Source: Carya illinoinensis (Eukaryota; Streptophyta; Magnoliopsida; Fagales; Juglandaceae). From it: a DNA stretch of 64,000 nucleotides. The position numbers and the translations under genes are program-made. The stretch spans positions 1,178,001-1,242,000 of the forward strand of contig NC_056756.1 in the NCBI RefSeq assembly GCF_018687715.1, given 5' to 3'. Below are positions 1-12,271 of this stretch, piece after piece. The notes beneath the pieces are model-generated. The model ran no database searches, was not told the DNA's origin, and worked only from the letters and a program-made list of their open reading frames with translations. The number at the start of each line of letters is the position of its first letter. Position 1 is the first letter of the stretch.

Positions 1-14
1 ACTATTGGCCTCAA

Positions 15-1250
15 TTGAGAGACGAGGTGGAACTCTACGTGAAGACTTGTCTTGTGTGTCAACAAGACAAGGTGGAGAATCAAAGTCCTGCAGGATTGCT
101 AGAACCACTACCCATTCCTTCTCACCCATGGGAAAGTGTGAGTATGGATTTTATAGTGGCTCTACCTAAATCTGAGGGTTGCGGTACCCTCATTGTGGTG
201 GTAGATCGATTCTCCAAGTATGCCACCTTCATCGCGGCTCCTAAGGATTGCTCAGCTGAAGAAACTGCAAAGTTATTCTTCAAGCATGTGGTTAAGTATT
301 GGGGCTTACCACGGAGCATTATTAGTGATCGAGACCCTCGCTTCACAGGAAAGTTCTGGTCAGGACTATTCAAGCTTATGTGGTCTGCCCTACATTTCTC
401 TACCAGCTTCCACCCTCAGACAGATGGGCAAACTGAGAGGGTGAATGCCTTGTTAGAGTTATACTTGAGGCACTTTGTAAGTGCCAACCAATCCGATTGG
501 GCCAAGTTATTGGATGTCGCTCAATTCTCCTATAATTTACAAAGGAGCGAGTCCACAAACAAGAGCCCATTTGAGATTGTAATGGGATAGCAGCCACTTA
601 CTCCCCAGTCATTGGAGACAAGTTACGCGGGGAATTGTCCAACAGCCTTCAAGGTTACTAAGTCTTGGAACGAACAATTGGATGTAACCCGTTCCTACTT
701 AGACAAAGCAACCAAGAAGATGAAGAAGTGGGCTGATCAGAAAAGGAGGCACGCGGAATATCGTATAGGCGACTTGGTGTTAGTAAAGATCTTGTCGAGC
801 CAACACAAGTTTACAAGAAAGCTACACAATGGGCTTGTACGATGCTATGAGGGACCATTCCCAATCATCAAGAAAATAGGGAAGGTCTCCTACAAGTTAG
901 ACTTACCCTCCAAGTTCAAACTTCATCCAGTCTTCCATGTCAGCTGCTTGAAGCCTTACCATGGTGATGAAGAGGAGCCAACACGAGGAGAGTCCAAGCG
1001 TGCACCATTGGGCATAACTACCACTTTCGACAAACAAGTAGAAGAAATCTTGGCGGACCGTGTCATCAGGCGAAAGAGTCATATGCCACACCAAGAATAC
1101 TTGATCAAGTGGAAGGGATTGCCCGAAAGTGAGACAACTTGGGAACCAAAGGAATCATTGTGGCAGTTTGAAGATTACATCCGAAGGTTCCATGAAGACA
1201 CCGCGTCGAGGACGTCGCGAAGCTTGGTGGGGGAGAATGTCACCACCTAG
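15..1250 (+). pseudogene. Gypsy pol fragment: integrase plus chromodomain, one internal stop
   Basis: Two open stretches (15-590 and 612-1250) are in the same frame and separated only by a TAG at 588-590, just before QPLTP, where related elements have an amino acid. The first stretch holds the CLVCQQ zinc-binding half and the core catalytic acids (MDFIV, SDRDPRF, and the Glu after QTDGQTERVN). The second holds an SH3-like GPF-type C-terminal region (YEGPFPIIKKIG) and a chromodomain (EYLIKWKGLPESETTWEP), which in chromoviruses is thought to guide insertion into marked chromatin. The fragment is 5'-cut by the window edge. Integrase identity is very secure; loss of function follows from the stop. 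Confidence 0.92.
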
Positions 1251-1686
1251 ATTTTTTTTAGAGAATTTCCTAACCTTCTAGAAGCCTCCTAGTCCTTTGT
1301 AATCTTGTGGAATTGTGTAGAGTCATCTAGAAGGGGCGTTATAGACAATTCTAGAGTAGTGTTCTAGAAATGGGCGTTATAGACAATTCTAGAGTAGGAA
1401 TCTAGAAAGTTCTTTACCCTTGGATTGATGACAAGTGTCACAATCCTAACCATTCTTTGTACTAAGAGTTCCCTATAAATAGAGGGGCTCTCATTTGTAT
1501 AAATCACCAAGCAATAAGAGAAACAAGTTCTTTAGAGCATCTCTCTCTATCTTCTCTCTCTATCTTCTCTCTCTAGTTTGTTCTCTATTGTATTGAGTCC
1601 TTTAGAAGGCTTACTTAAGAGTTTTGTGGGAGAGAAAGCCTCCTAAGGCCGCACGGGTCGAATGAAGAAATTCTAAATCCGTGACA
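1238..1686 (+). repeat. 3' LTR of the gypsy element
   Basis: A 449-bp segment starts TGTCACCACC right after the purine tract and ends CCGTGACA. It contains a good TATA box (CTATAAATAG, 1473-1482) followed by CT-rich repeats (about 1540-1575), as in many plant LTR promoters. Only this LTR is in the window, so age cannot be estimated. Confidence 0.8.
1473..1482 (+). promoter_or_regulatory. TATA box of the gypsy LTR
   Basis: CTATAAATAG in the middle of the LTR, followed by a GAGGGG motif and CT repeats. It would drive element transcription in a full copy; here it points rightward, toward the C2-domain gene that starts about 0.6 kb downstream. Confidence 0.55.
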
Positions 1687-3000
1687 CTTGCCTGCCATGC
1701 GTTAGCAACTATTTTCCACCCTACACCCCCAAACGGCTTTATTATTTTTAGTTTTTTCTCGAAACAGTGAGTCTACTGTTTGAATAGCAACGCGCCATTT
1801 AACTGCTATCATATTTATATTTTTTTTATAAATTTTTTTAATATTTAAATATTTAAAAAATCACTTTCTTAACTATTATTTTAAGAAAAAAATTTGACCA
1901 GCGTCAACAATGACGGCATACATGCTTTTCTCTTTTCTTTTACTCCGAGCCCAAGCCGTCTCTCTCATCTCTCTCAGGAAATAAAGGAAAACATATAAGC
2001 GGGGACCGCGGGTATAGGTTTTTCCCCGAAGCCGGCAACGCTAAAAATCTGGGGCTCAATTTCCTCTTTCTGAGGAGAAGGGAGCACGGAATTCGAAACA
2101 AATCCAACACACCATGTCATTTAGCAGCAAGCTTACTCCTGATCCTCCGATCCCCTTGGGAAGCATCAAAGATCAATCAACTCCAAGTCAATATGTAACG
2201 TACCCTTTTCGATCCAAGCTATATATATATATATATATAGATAGCTCTTCCCGACGTAGTAATTATTAGCAGCATCAAAATCCAAGTCAATTCAAGCATC
2301 TAATTAATTGCTTGTCCATATCGATTACGGGTACCATCCAAGGCCAGTTTCTTGACGTTATAGGTAATAGTTTCCATTGTCATATTTCACCCTTCTATTT
2401 TTGATCTTATCTATCAAAGAAAAACCAATGTTCACGACCCTATGATCGTATCTAGCTAGCTCTTGTTCAAATTAACTTCTTTTTATTGTTCTTTTTATTT
2501 TATTTGTTGGTTTGGTGTAATTGTTGGCTGCGATCAATTGAAGGATACCGAGTGGATTTCAAAGCAGGACCCGTACGTGTGCATCGAATATGGTAGCACC
2601 AAGCACAAAACCAGAACACATACTAGTATGGTTTGCACCCTAATTCTCTGTCTCATACCAAATCAAACCTGTTATATAGTTTGATGCTATACAGGCTATA
2701 GCTGATCAGGTATTAAGATCTAGTACGTACTACTGCTATATATAGCCATCATATTGACCATAATTTTGATGCGTGCACAGATGGGCATACGGATCCCGTT
2801 TTTCAGGATAAGTTTCCGATTGAGTTAATCGAAGGTCTTGGAGAGTTAACCTGCGAAGTTTGGAACCGCAATACCATTAAACGCGACACTTTCATCGGCA
2901 GCAGAAAGTAATTAATTATTTTTTATATAAACTCAAATGAGTTCGCCGTGCTTTTTATATATATCGTTTTGGATCATGAATTAATTTAAACTGGATGGTT

Positions 3001-3058
3001 TTCTTCTTCTTCTTCTTCTTCTTCTTCTTCTTCTTTTTCTTTTTTGTAAAAAAAAAAA
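3001..3058. repeat. TTC-rich/poly-A insert flanked by a 13-bp direct repeat
   Basis: AAACTGGATGGTT occurs at 2988-3000 and again at 3059-3071, flanking a TTC microsatellite that ends in TTTTTGT and a run of A. The flanks look like a target-site duplication around a tiny insertion, or a replication-slippage product. It lies in intron 4 of the C2 gene. Confidence 0.55.
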
Positions 3059-3204
3059 AAACTGGATGGTTATGGTATATTAATGTTGGATGATAGGGTG
3101 CTATTGCAAGGGGTTCTTTCTGGGGGCTACGACGAGAACGACTGGCCGCTAGCTTCAAGATAAAAATGGCAGGTAAATTACCACATTTTCGTCACAATAA
3201 AAAT

Positions 3205-6200
3205 GGCTACAACAAATTAGGGCTTTTGCCACGAGTTCTTTTTTCACGACATAATATCGTGGGAAAAAGTGACCTTTTGCCACTAAAATTATTGGAGAGA
3301 ATAAACATAGGCTTTTTTCCATGAGATTGTCATGGTCGATAATATTTAATGGCAAAAGATTTTTTCCTACCACCTTCGTAAATTTTGTGACCAACTTGTT
3401 TCTTGAATAATAAACATGGACAACATATAGACTTCTAGTGAAAAAAGTCTTATTGTTACGAGTTAGATTGTCTTTTTACCATGAAATAAAGTCATTGCAA
3501 TAAATTATTTAATATCTGTTCTCGTCAGTGTGGCTTATCTATTTTTAGTGATGAAAATGTTAGCCACAATTAAAATTTAAATATTCAGTGAATTTTACTC
3601 GGCGCCAAAACTCACAAAAACAAACCCCCCCGGGTGCCCAAAACTCTAATCCCTCTCTCATTTCCTCTTTCTCGCCTCCCCCCTCCCCCCCACCTATGTC
3701 GTCCCCTCTTGTGACCACCCTAGCTAGCCCGCGTTGCCGCTGTCGACAACACCACGATGTCGTCGCCGAACCCCTTCTCCCTCTCCCCCTCCTTACCGTC
3801 ATGCACTGTCGCAAGCCTAGCCACCAGCGTCGATTTCCTCTCAGCCGTGCGCGAAGCTGTCTCACATCCACTCAAATTTCTCCCTCTTCAAGCCCCGATA
3901 CCCTACGGTCTCTCCCTCATCTCTCTGTTTCTCTCATCTCTATAAGAGCCCCTTGTAGTTTCAGATTCTTTTTGTGATTTAGGGTATGTATTTCAAGATC
4001 TATCCTTTGTTGTACGTATTTGAATTTCTTCTTGGTTGCATTGCACTGAGATATGTTCTTACTAACTCAAAACCCTAGTTTTTGTAGGCATTTGTGAGTT
4101 TCACTAATATTTGTTATTTGCAATAGATAGTGGATCTCTGTTCTTTGCCATTAATGTCTGAAAATATTTGTGCCATTGATGTATGAAAATTGATGCTAGT
4201 GTCTGAAAATATTCCGTATATATAAATATCAAAGTATTTGTGCCATTGATAATAACTTGCACTTGCTATTACAGAGATCAAAGAATGTCCCTGCATCACT
4301 GAATCTGGGCTCTTGCAGCCTCGTAGGAAAATTTCATTGTATTTTTTTTGGTTTGTATCTAGGTTTTAATTTATCTCATTTTATGTCTATTGAAAAAAAT
4401 TATAATTCAATTGTCCTGCTGATTAGCAAGGTTTGGGTAGTTGCTTTTGAAATTACATGGATTTGAAGTAACTGTTAGCAATATGGGGTTGTCATTTAAC
4501 AAGTTTTGGTGCCATTTGTTGGACCAATTACTATAAATAAGTCCATGATTGCTTATATTATGATTATTATTATTATTTAGAAGAGGAAATTGGTTGTTTC
4601 TACTATGAAGCTGACATACTGGGGTATACCAAACATCTTTATCTTAATTAGTACTTAGGTATAATGAATTTGGTACCAATGGTGGACTCGCTGCAAAGGA
4701 GTTGGCTATGAAATTTGCTATTCTCCAAAAAATCCTATCCTCCAAATTGGGGGTCTGGGTGCTTGATGTTGATGTAAGAGCCTTTTGGTGTACTCACTCT
4801 CTCTAGATAAATTGTTTTTAGTCATCTAACTTGTGTTTGGTTTCTTTTTTATGAACTTCTAAACAGGTTTGACATATAGTTGCAATCAATATTGCTATGA
4901 AAGTGATTGGGGGCGTTATGTTTGTATTTTACAGCTCCTATGTAGCTTTTGTCATTTCACATGGTTCTTGCATTCTCCTTGGATGAAGAGCAGATCTCCT
5001 TCCATTCTGCTTCTTTCATGTTTGATGGCATTGAAGGTTACTTGCATCAAATTGCAAAAATGATTCGGCTGCGAAATGAATCCTAAGTTCAAGGTAAGAC
5101 TACTAGCATTACCTCTAGTAGTCTAAAAGACTTCTAGCATAGGATACAAGTGAACACCCACCCATGACCCACCCACCCACTCACACACATATCTGTGTGC
5201 ATGTAGATCTGTATGTAGGTGGACATGGATATTGTAGATGGTCTAGTTTGTAAGCATCTATTTTACATGTTGGTATTGAACTCTCAACCAAATATTATTT
5301 AATTGCTCCTGTTGTAAATCTGTATGCAAGGATAGTATATGGACAAATTAGTTTAGTTAGTGAGGTCATGTATCGATCAAGTTACATGTTATATGTCTGC
5401 TTTCTAACTGGAGAAAGATGAATTCATGAGGAAGTGCATCGATTTGAGTTTTATAGCATTCCAATAAATTGGAGCTTTTGATTTAGTTTGGAATAGTGAT
5501 GAACAAGTCTCTGAAAATCATGTTGCATGCAAATGAAGATGCCTTCAAACAAGAAACAGAGTACAGTTCAAGGAACCTATGAAAAAGTGTGTTATTTATT
5601 TATTTATTATTTTTTTAAATAATAAATCTGGACAGTTTACACATGTAGAGTATTTGAATGCATGGGCCTAAGTAAAAAAAGAGGCAAATGCTATGGAAAA
5701 ATGAGTGTTATTGCAGAATGACACTTTCAATATTTTAATATGATTATATGGAATTAATTTAGTATCATTTGCTTCATGAAAAAGTCAGTCACCATATTGT
5801 GCTTCTATCTAGCAATATTGTAAATAATCTATGCTATATTGGGGGCGTTTTGTCTTGTATTTATGGCATAATTTCCTTTCCCTTCAGGTGTGAATCTTTT
5901 CCAACATATCCTAGAACTTATGACTTGGAACCAAAACATTGACTTTTTTTTTTTTTTTTTTGTAATTCTTTCTATATTTTGATCAAGGGCAGCTTCATCC
6001 ATATGGAACCACCACCATTGTTTTGTGTGAACCAAGCACAGTTTGAACTCATCAAGTAAGATATCTTGTTCATCCATATGCTCTGATATTTTGTTTCTCT
6101 CCCATTTTTTCATAGTACCTCAATAGTTCCTTTTTATTTCTCAAGGATTTGCATAAAGATCCTCTTACCTCTGCAGCAAGGAAGTTAAAGAAACCAACTC

Positions 6201-7369
6201 GAAATGCTCACATTAACCATGCACATCGTAAGTATTCTATATATTTGTGTTCTTTAGATTTCATATGCCTGAAATTGAAATACATTGATGTATGGATAAT
6301 ACATCTAGAAAAGGTTTTCACCTTCCCTGTTCTTATTACAGGTTCATGATGTACCAAAACATTTACATGATATATTTCTAGAATATCATGATGGTCACCC
6401 TTCCATATTCTCCAAGTATGATCCAAACAACAATATATTGATAGTCACCCATTATTCTATAGGTAATTTGGCTTCATTTGTGTTGATGTTTGAACATGGA
6501 ATGTAGTTGGATAAAGATGAATTATTTTGAAGTGTTGGGATTAAGTGGAGCAGTTTTGAGGTTGTAAAACATGATTTGGTATTGGTTTCTAAAACTTGAA
6601 TGTATTGGGAATAGATAAGTTTGTAAAAACAAATGTAAATTTTTCTAATATTTTCTTTTTAAATTATTATAAGTGTCAATTTTGATCTCTAATGTTGGCA
6701 TATATTTATTTAAGCCTATATTAGACTATTTGTTATGATTAGTTTTGGCTAAATCTCTCTTCTTCTTCTTCTTTTTGGCTTTTTTTTTTCTTAAAACATC
6801 TGAGCTTTTGCCATGAATGTAACTCGTGACAAATACTTTTTACCACTATATTCTACGTTGCTAATGTGTATTTGCCACCAAACTGTAAATGTTCATGAAA
6901 AATGAACATTAGCAATCATACAAGATGGTGGGAAAAGGTGGAGTTTGACAACTATAATTCATTTTGTGATATAATTGGCACCACGAAGTCTATTATAAAC
7001 ATGTTTTTGGCACAACAAGATAAATTACAAAAAATTTTATGCCACCATATTTTTCATGAATATTATCGTGGGAATTATATTATTTTCGCCCAAAAATATT
7101 AGTGGGTAAATAAATTTGAGGACCACAATGGTTTAAATCCAAACAGCTTTTGCCACAAACCAAATTATTTTTTATCACAAATTGGAATCGTGGAAAAAAT
7201 GTATCTTTTCTCACGAAAAATAAATTTGGTGGCAAAAATAGTATTCGCTACTTATTATATGCCACCAACATCCCATGAAAAATTTTGGTGGGAAAATTTT
7301 TTTTCCCACTTAATCCTAGCATTTTTCGACCACTCTCAACCTTAGAAAAAGCTCCAAAATGTTGTAGTG
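3205..7369. mobile_element. CACTA-like (En/Spm) DNA transposon, non-autonomous
   Basis: The right end reads TGTTGTAGTG (complement CACTACAACA). The left end at 3205 reads GGCTACAACAAATTAGGGC, so it matches except for the first two bases. Both ends carry many short subterminal copies of a TTTGCCAC / CGTGG type motif (3225-3560 and 6790-7330), typical of CACTA elements. No transposase was recognised inside, so this is a 4.2-kb non-autonomous copy. It sits in intron 5 of the C2 gene. A 3-bp TSD is not clear, perhaps because the left end has decayed. Confidence 0.68.
3590..6480 (+). other. Possible captured gene fragments inside the CACTA element
   Basis: The interior looks like pieces of a spliced gene rather than transposase. 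There is a CT-rich leader, then an ATG at 3757 opening a Ser/Pro-rich stretch. Short coding-like patches are followed by GTAAG-type or TAAG sites, for example around 4662-4773 (GGLAAKELAMKFAILQKI), 5986-6055 (HPYGTTTIVLCEPSTV, then a stop) and 6149-6228 (LTSAARKLKKPTRNAHINH). I do not recognise the donor gene. CACTA elements are known to capture host fragments; that this is one is inference. Confidence 0.35.
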
Positions 7370-9025
7370 AAATAACATTCTTAATCCATGCAAGTGGTTG
7401 GAGCTAGCTAGCTATTCGTGTTTGCTCAATTTGCGTTTTTACACCAGTTTCATGGGATTTATCTTGATTTGCGTGCGTTAATACTTCATTTCATGAAAGG
7501 CTATGGTTGGGTTAAATTACTAGCTTGGATTTAGAAAAACAAAAAATATGACAAAAGTTTATCTCGATTAATTATAAATGTAACGGTGCAATATCTCATT
7601 TTCTTAACGAATACGTTATTCTTTTTTTTATAATGAATTAAGTTGGGACATAATTATTCTTAATCGATATGTATAACTGATAGAGAGTACGATAAAAGTG
7701 ACAGATACGTACGTACCCTTTATATATATATATATATATGGACCAGAATCAGGCCAAGAGGATTAATGTATCATCTTTCTCCTGTCATTGCAGATGTGCA
7801 GGACGAGTCTGTCATGAACCTGACTTTGACGGTGTCGTTCGAGAATTGCTGAAATGTCACAGTTTTGTAGTGCTAATGCTAGTATTTTACTTTGATAAAC
7901 CTCTGCGTTTTGGGCATAGATATTATGTTTGTTAGAAGGGTTTTTAAGTCTTTTTATATGTTAGTCTAACATGGGGTATGATGTACGAGCTGGTGGAGGT
8001 ATATAGGAGAGCAGAGGGGAAAGTAGAGGAATCTCTTGAATCTAGAAATTGTCAGTAGTTTTGATTTGTAAGGAGGTTGGGTTCCCTCGAAGAATCCCTT
8101 ATCAATATACTTGTGACTCTCTTTTATCATTTTCACAAACACCTTCCATACATTCCTTATTTTCATCACAGCAGCCATCGTTTATAACTCCATCTATTTC
8201 CTTAATTACATCACAGCAATTCCCAACAGGTTCATTACAGAGTGCGGCTAATATTACGTTATGAGAATAATGTCCGGGTAAGTGACATTAATATATAATT
8301 GCTACACAATTACACAGACAATACTTCATGTGGTATTAATTAGCGAATATCATAGTCTTGTATTAAAAATCGTGGAGGTTATTTTTTCATGGGAGATGAA
8401 TATATATAATTAATTAATATTGCCTATTATATATTGGAGTATTGCAGGAACCTGCAACAAGCAGCTTTGCTTGTCCGTCGCCATCGTCATTCGGACCATA
8501 TGTAACTCAACCATTCTTCTTCCAAGACCCTCATTGGTGCTCTCCAACAGCAGCTGCCAATCCTTACCCAACTCCTACACCGGCAGCTCCTTACGCACCA
8601 CCAGCGCGGCCCTACCCACCTCCATCTGATCCTTGCTCTTCATACTTAATATCTAACACAGCAGGCTATCAACCATTCCCATACTCAGCTTATCCTCCAT
8701 CTCTATATCCACCCGCTCTGCAATCTTCACACAGTCTTTATCCTCCAGGTATCTTTGCGACGACGTTTTATGTGGATAAATATACTTTCTGCGGCAGCTA
8801 GCTGCTAATATTCAATTCAAATCACTTTACTTAAACTTCTCTATCATGTTCTATCCAGGTCCATATCAAGGTACGTACCCTCCGCCGCCATATTGAGAGA
8901 CAACCTATAAAGCTTCTGCTCGCGGAAATGAAAGAAGTTCACTGCCTGCGTATATTCATTTTTTTTTATTGTATTCTCAATGGGTTATGTAAAATATATG
9001 TTTTCTTCTAAAAGTTCAAAATATT

Positions 9026-9228
9026 TGTTAAGAAAGAAGGGGATGCTTATTTGAATAACTCAATGTGTATTTTCTGTATTGTGCTTTACAAAGATATATA
9101 GATGTACAATGAAATTAAATATGGAAATTTACATATAAGGAAATAATCTTTTGTAATAGATATCTAGAAATAAGTAATTCCTAGTTTGGTGCAATCCATA
9201 ACTTTGGAAAGATGTTATTCTGTCAATA
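9026..9228 (-). repeat. 3' LTR of copia element 9.0-13.5 kb
   Basis: Pairs with 13334-13536. In element orientation it starts TATTGACAG and ends TTAACA, so the termini are TA..CA rather than the usual TG..CA. The polypurine tract lies immediately inside, at 9229-9237. Confidence 0.92.
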
Positions 9229-9292
9229 CTCTCCCTCAAGTTGGCGCATGAAGATCCGTAATGTCCAACTTGCGTGAGAAGTGAAGAAAAAG

Positions 9293-12041
9293 TTAATGAC
9301 CTAAAGCTTTGGTGAAGACATCTACAATTTGCTCATGTGACGAAGTGTGAACGGCTTTGAGGAGACCAAAGCGAATTTTATCACGAATGATATGATAATT
9401 AATCTCAATATGTTTAGTACGTTCATGGAACATGAGGTTGTGAGCAATGTGAAGAGTAGACTGATTGTCACAGTAAAGGTGAAAAGGCTCGGGATGAGGG
9501 ATGCCAAGATCAGTGAGAAGTTGCTTGAGCCAAGTGAGCTCATAGATGGTGACAGCCATGGCGCGGTATTCGGCTTCAGCAGAAGACCGAGCAACGGTAG
9601 TCTATTTTTTTGTACGCCACAAAATCGAACTAGTATCGAGCTGTATGAAATAATCGGTGGTGGAACGACACATGGTGGGGCAACTGGCCTAATCAGAATC
9701 AATATATGCTATAACTTGTGTGGTTCTGGAGGAAGAGAAAAAAATGCCTTGGCCGAGACTCCCTTTGAGGTAACAGAGAACACATGTAGCAACAGTCATA
9801 TGAGGAACACGATGAGCATGCATAAATTGACTGAAAATGTTGAAGGCATAAACAATATCGGGTCGAGTGATGGTCAAGTAAATGAGACGACCAACCAGAC
9901 GACGATAAATGCTAGGATCAGGAAGGAGAGAGCCATCTTCATTGGAAAACTTCAAATGTTGTTCCATTGGAAAAGAGGTAGTTCGAGCACCAAGTTGACC
10001 ACTATCAGAAAGTATATCAAAGGCATATTTTCGCTGATTCAGAAACATACCGGCAGAAGAACGTGTGACTTCAAGTTCAAGGAAAAACTTGAGAGAGCCA
10101 AGATCCTTGGTTTTGAAGTGAGTGGAGAGGAGAGTCTTGAAAAACTCAATTTGGGAAAGAGCATTACCAGCAACGAGGATGTCATCAACATATACGAGAA
10201 CAATAGTGATGCTAGTGGGAGTGATAAGAGTGAATAATGAGTGATCGGCCTGAGATTGACGAAAACCTGCATCAATAAGCACAATAGTTAGTTTGGAAAA
10301 CCAGTTGTGAGAGGCTTGTTTGAGGCCATATAGAGACTTTCTGAGTCGACAAACACGGATCTCCCCCTGAGTGCAAGAACCGGGTGATGAGATCATGTAA
10401 ACTTCTTCATCAATATCACCATGCAAAAAAGCATTATTAACATCGAGTTGATGAATGAGCCAATTTTTTGTAGCATCAATTGCCAATAAGCAGCAAACAG
10501 TGGTCATTTTGGCAACCGAAGCAAAAGTCTCATGATAGTCAAGACTTTCAACTTGAGTGTAGCCCTTGGCAACCAGTCGGGCTTTGTACCTCTCAATGGA
10601 TCCATCGGTTTTGAGTTTGGTTTTGAAAACTCATTTACATCCAATGGGTTTCTTACCAAGTGGAAGGTGCTCAAGAGTCCAAATGGAGTTATCTTGTAGA
10701 GCCTAGAGCTCAGCGAACATTGCCTCACGCCAATTTGGGTGGTGAATAGCATCAGAATAACATGAGGGTTCAATACAAGTGGTGAGAGCATTTAAATAGG
10801 TAACATGTGAGGGAGAAAAATGAGAGTATGAAAGAAAGGCATATAAAGGATGAGCATTACCTGAAGTTGTTGAAGCAGATGAAGACGCCGTGGGCTCTAT
10901 ATGTAAGGTGGGGCATATATAGTCATTGAGATAGGGAGGCCGTGTAGTGTGGCGGCAAGGACGAGAGATGGGTGGAGGAGAAGGAGAGGAGAGTGGAGGT
11001 TGAGAAGGATTAAGAGGCGTTTGGGAAGAAGGTAGGACGAGTTTTGGGATGGGAAGAGGAATGATGGAAGAGGAGGAAGTGTCGGGAATATCCTGAAAAG
11101 GAAATTGTTGTTCATGGAAGGTGACGTCACGAGAATAGAAAATGCATTGTGTATAAATATTGTAGAGTTTGTATACTTTGTGAGTGCTTGGGTAGCTGAG
11201 AAAGACACATTTTGTAGCACGAGGAGAGAATTTATCACGGTGAGCACGAAGAGTTTGTGCATAACAGATGCACCAAAACACACGAAAGTGATCATAGTTG
11301 GGTGGTTTGTTGAAAAGAACCTCAAAAGGTGATTTATTGTGGAGAGTGCAAATGGGGGTGCGATTAATGAGGTAGGCAGCGATGAGAACACAATCACCCC
11401 AGAAGGGAAGAGGTAAGTGTGCTTGAAAACGTAGACTGCGGGCAACATTAAGAAGGTGCCAGTGTTTACGCTCTGCAATGCCATTTTGCTGAGAAATTTC
11501 AACACAGCTACGTTCATGAATAATGCCATGATCAAGAAGATACGATTGAAATTGATGAGAAAAAAATTCTTTGCCATTATCAGTTTGAATGATTTTAATA
11601 GTGTTATTAAATTGATTTTTGACAAGAGAAAAAAATGCGTTAAATGAGTGTAAGTTTCAGATTTAAAACACATCAAATATAGCCAAGTAGTACGAGAAAA
11701 ATCGACTATTATAAGGAAATAATGGGCGCCACATAAGGAAGAAGTATGATATCCACCCCAAATAAGGAAAGAAGTATGTTTGTGTGCTTAGAACGAGCAC
11801 AAACATCACAATCAGAAAGAATACAAAGGGAATCTAAAATATTAGGAATAATAAAACTAGAGGGATGACCTAAACGTTGATGCCTTAGAGTCTTATTAGC
11901 AGTGGTTTGAGCAGCAAAAAGCATAGGGAGGTCGGGACGATATACATAAAGCCCATGGCATAATTCACCCGCTCCAATCAGCATCTTCGACTGTGGGTCC
12001 TGAAATGAGCATTTTATTAGAAGAAAAAAGTAATAATGCAA
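9293..12041 (-). pseudogene. Copia pol (integrase, RT, RNase H), multiply frameshifted
   Basis: Reading down the minus strand: a pre-integrase motif (LRHQRLGHPS, near 11.9 kb), broken integrase core, the integrase end region (SPRATKCVFLSYP, near 11.2 kb), then RT with [12 protein letters not shown] (about 10.45 kb) and the catalytic LVYVDDILVAG (about 10.2 kb), and finally RNase H ending with HLYCDNQSTLHIA and DVFTKALGH. The domains fall in different frames with stops between them, so no polyprotein can be made. A 296-residue open frame on the opposite strand (9347-10237) is a shadow of RT. Confidence 0.9.
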
Positions 12042-12271
12042 GAATTGTGAAGGGTAATTTGGGAAATAGATAATAAATTAAAATTTAAAAGTGGAACAAA
12101 GTAAACATGAGTTAAGGTCAAAGATGGAGAGAGAATGCAAGTGCCGAGACCTTAGGCTAGAACATCTTGACCCGTGGGAAGTCGGATGGAATGGGGAGTG
12201 GCTAGGGGATGAAGATCAGTGAAAGCTTCCTTGTGGTGGCAGATATGGTGGCTGGCGGCACTGTCTACCAC

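Larger units (their letters stand above)
1..1686 (+). mobile_element. Ty3/gypsy (chromovirus) LTR retrotransposon, 3' part
   Basis: The window opens inside the integrase of a plus-strand gypsy element. Order seen: zinc-finger end of integrase, DDE core, C-terminal integrase domain, chromodomain, purine-rich tract at about 1225-1237 (GGTGGGGGAGAA), then a 3' LTR bounded by TGTCAC and GTGACA. Integrase followed by a chromodomain is the chromovirus arrangement. The 5' LTR, gag, protease and RT lie outside the window. One in-frame stop in the integrase makes this copy non-autonomous. Confidence 0.93.
2114..8896 (+). pseudogene. C2-domain protein gene with proline-rich tail, disrupted
   Basis: Exons read: 2114-2194; one ending 2363 (acceptor unclear, about 2270); 2521-2625; 2781-2907; 3097-3172; 8241-8277; 8448-8748; 8859-8896. 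The product resembles plant small C2 (elicitor-responsive or SRC2-like) proteins. The C2 fold runs from GTIQGQFLDV through KDTEWISKQDPYV, VWNRN and DTFIG to LSGGYDENDWPL and RVRLILRYENN. It is followed by a Pro/Tyr/Ser-rich tail (PYPTPTPAAPY, ending YPPPPY). Such proteins bind phospholipid, often with Ca2+, at membranes. Two lesions are visible. The acceptor before exon 3 reads AA (2519-2520) where AG is needed, directly after a T-rich tract and in the right phase. Four extra bases (CTAG, 3149-3152) split the WPL motif, giving TAA at 3161-3163; without them the frame continues cleanly into exon 6. Intron 5 holds a CACTA-like element, and a copia sits 130 bp past the stop. Family confident; non-function likely unless splicing bypasses both lesions. 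Confidence 0.8.

Noticed and set aside
7738..7935. Possible extra exon of the C2 gene after a CATTGCAG acceptor (VQDESVMNLTLTVSFENC in one frame)
   Set aside because: It resembles a C2 strand only loosely. Exon 5 joins exon 6 (8241-8277) in correct phase with far better family match, and this piece ends in a stop with no use in that model.
8049..8264. 71-codon Ser-rich frame
   Set aside because: It overlaps the end of intron 5 and exon 6 in a different frame; only 8241-8277 is supported.
9347..10237. 296-codon plus-strand open frame
   Set aside because: It is the exact antisense of the copia RT/RNase H region and has no family features of its own.
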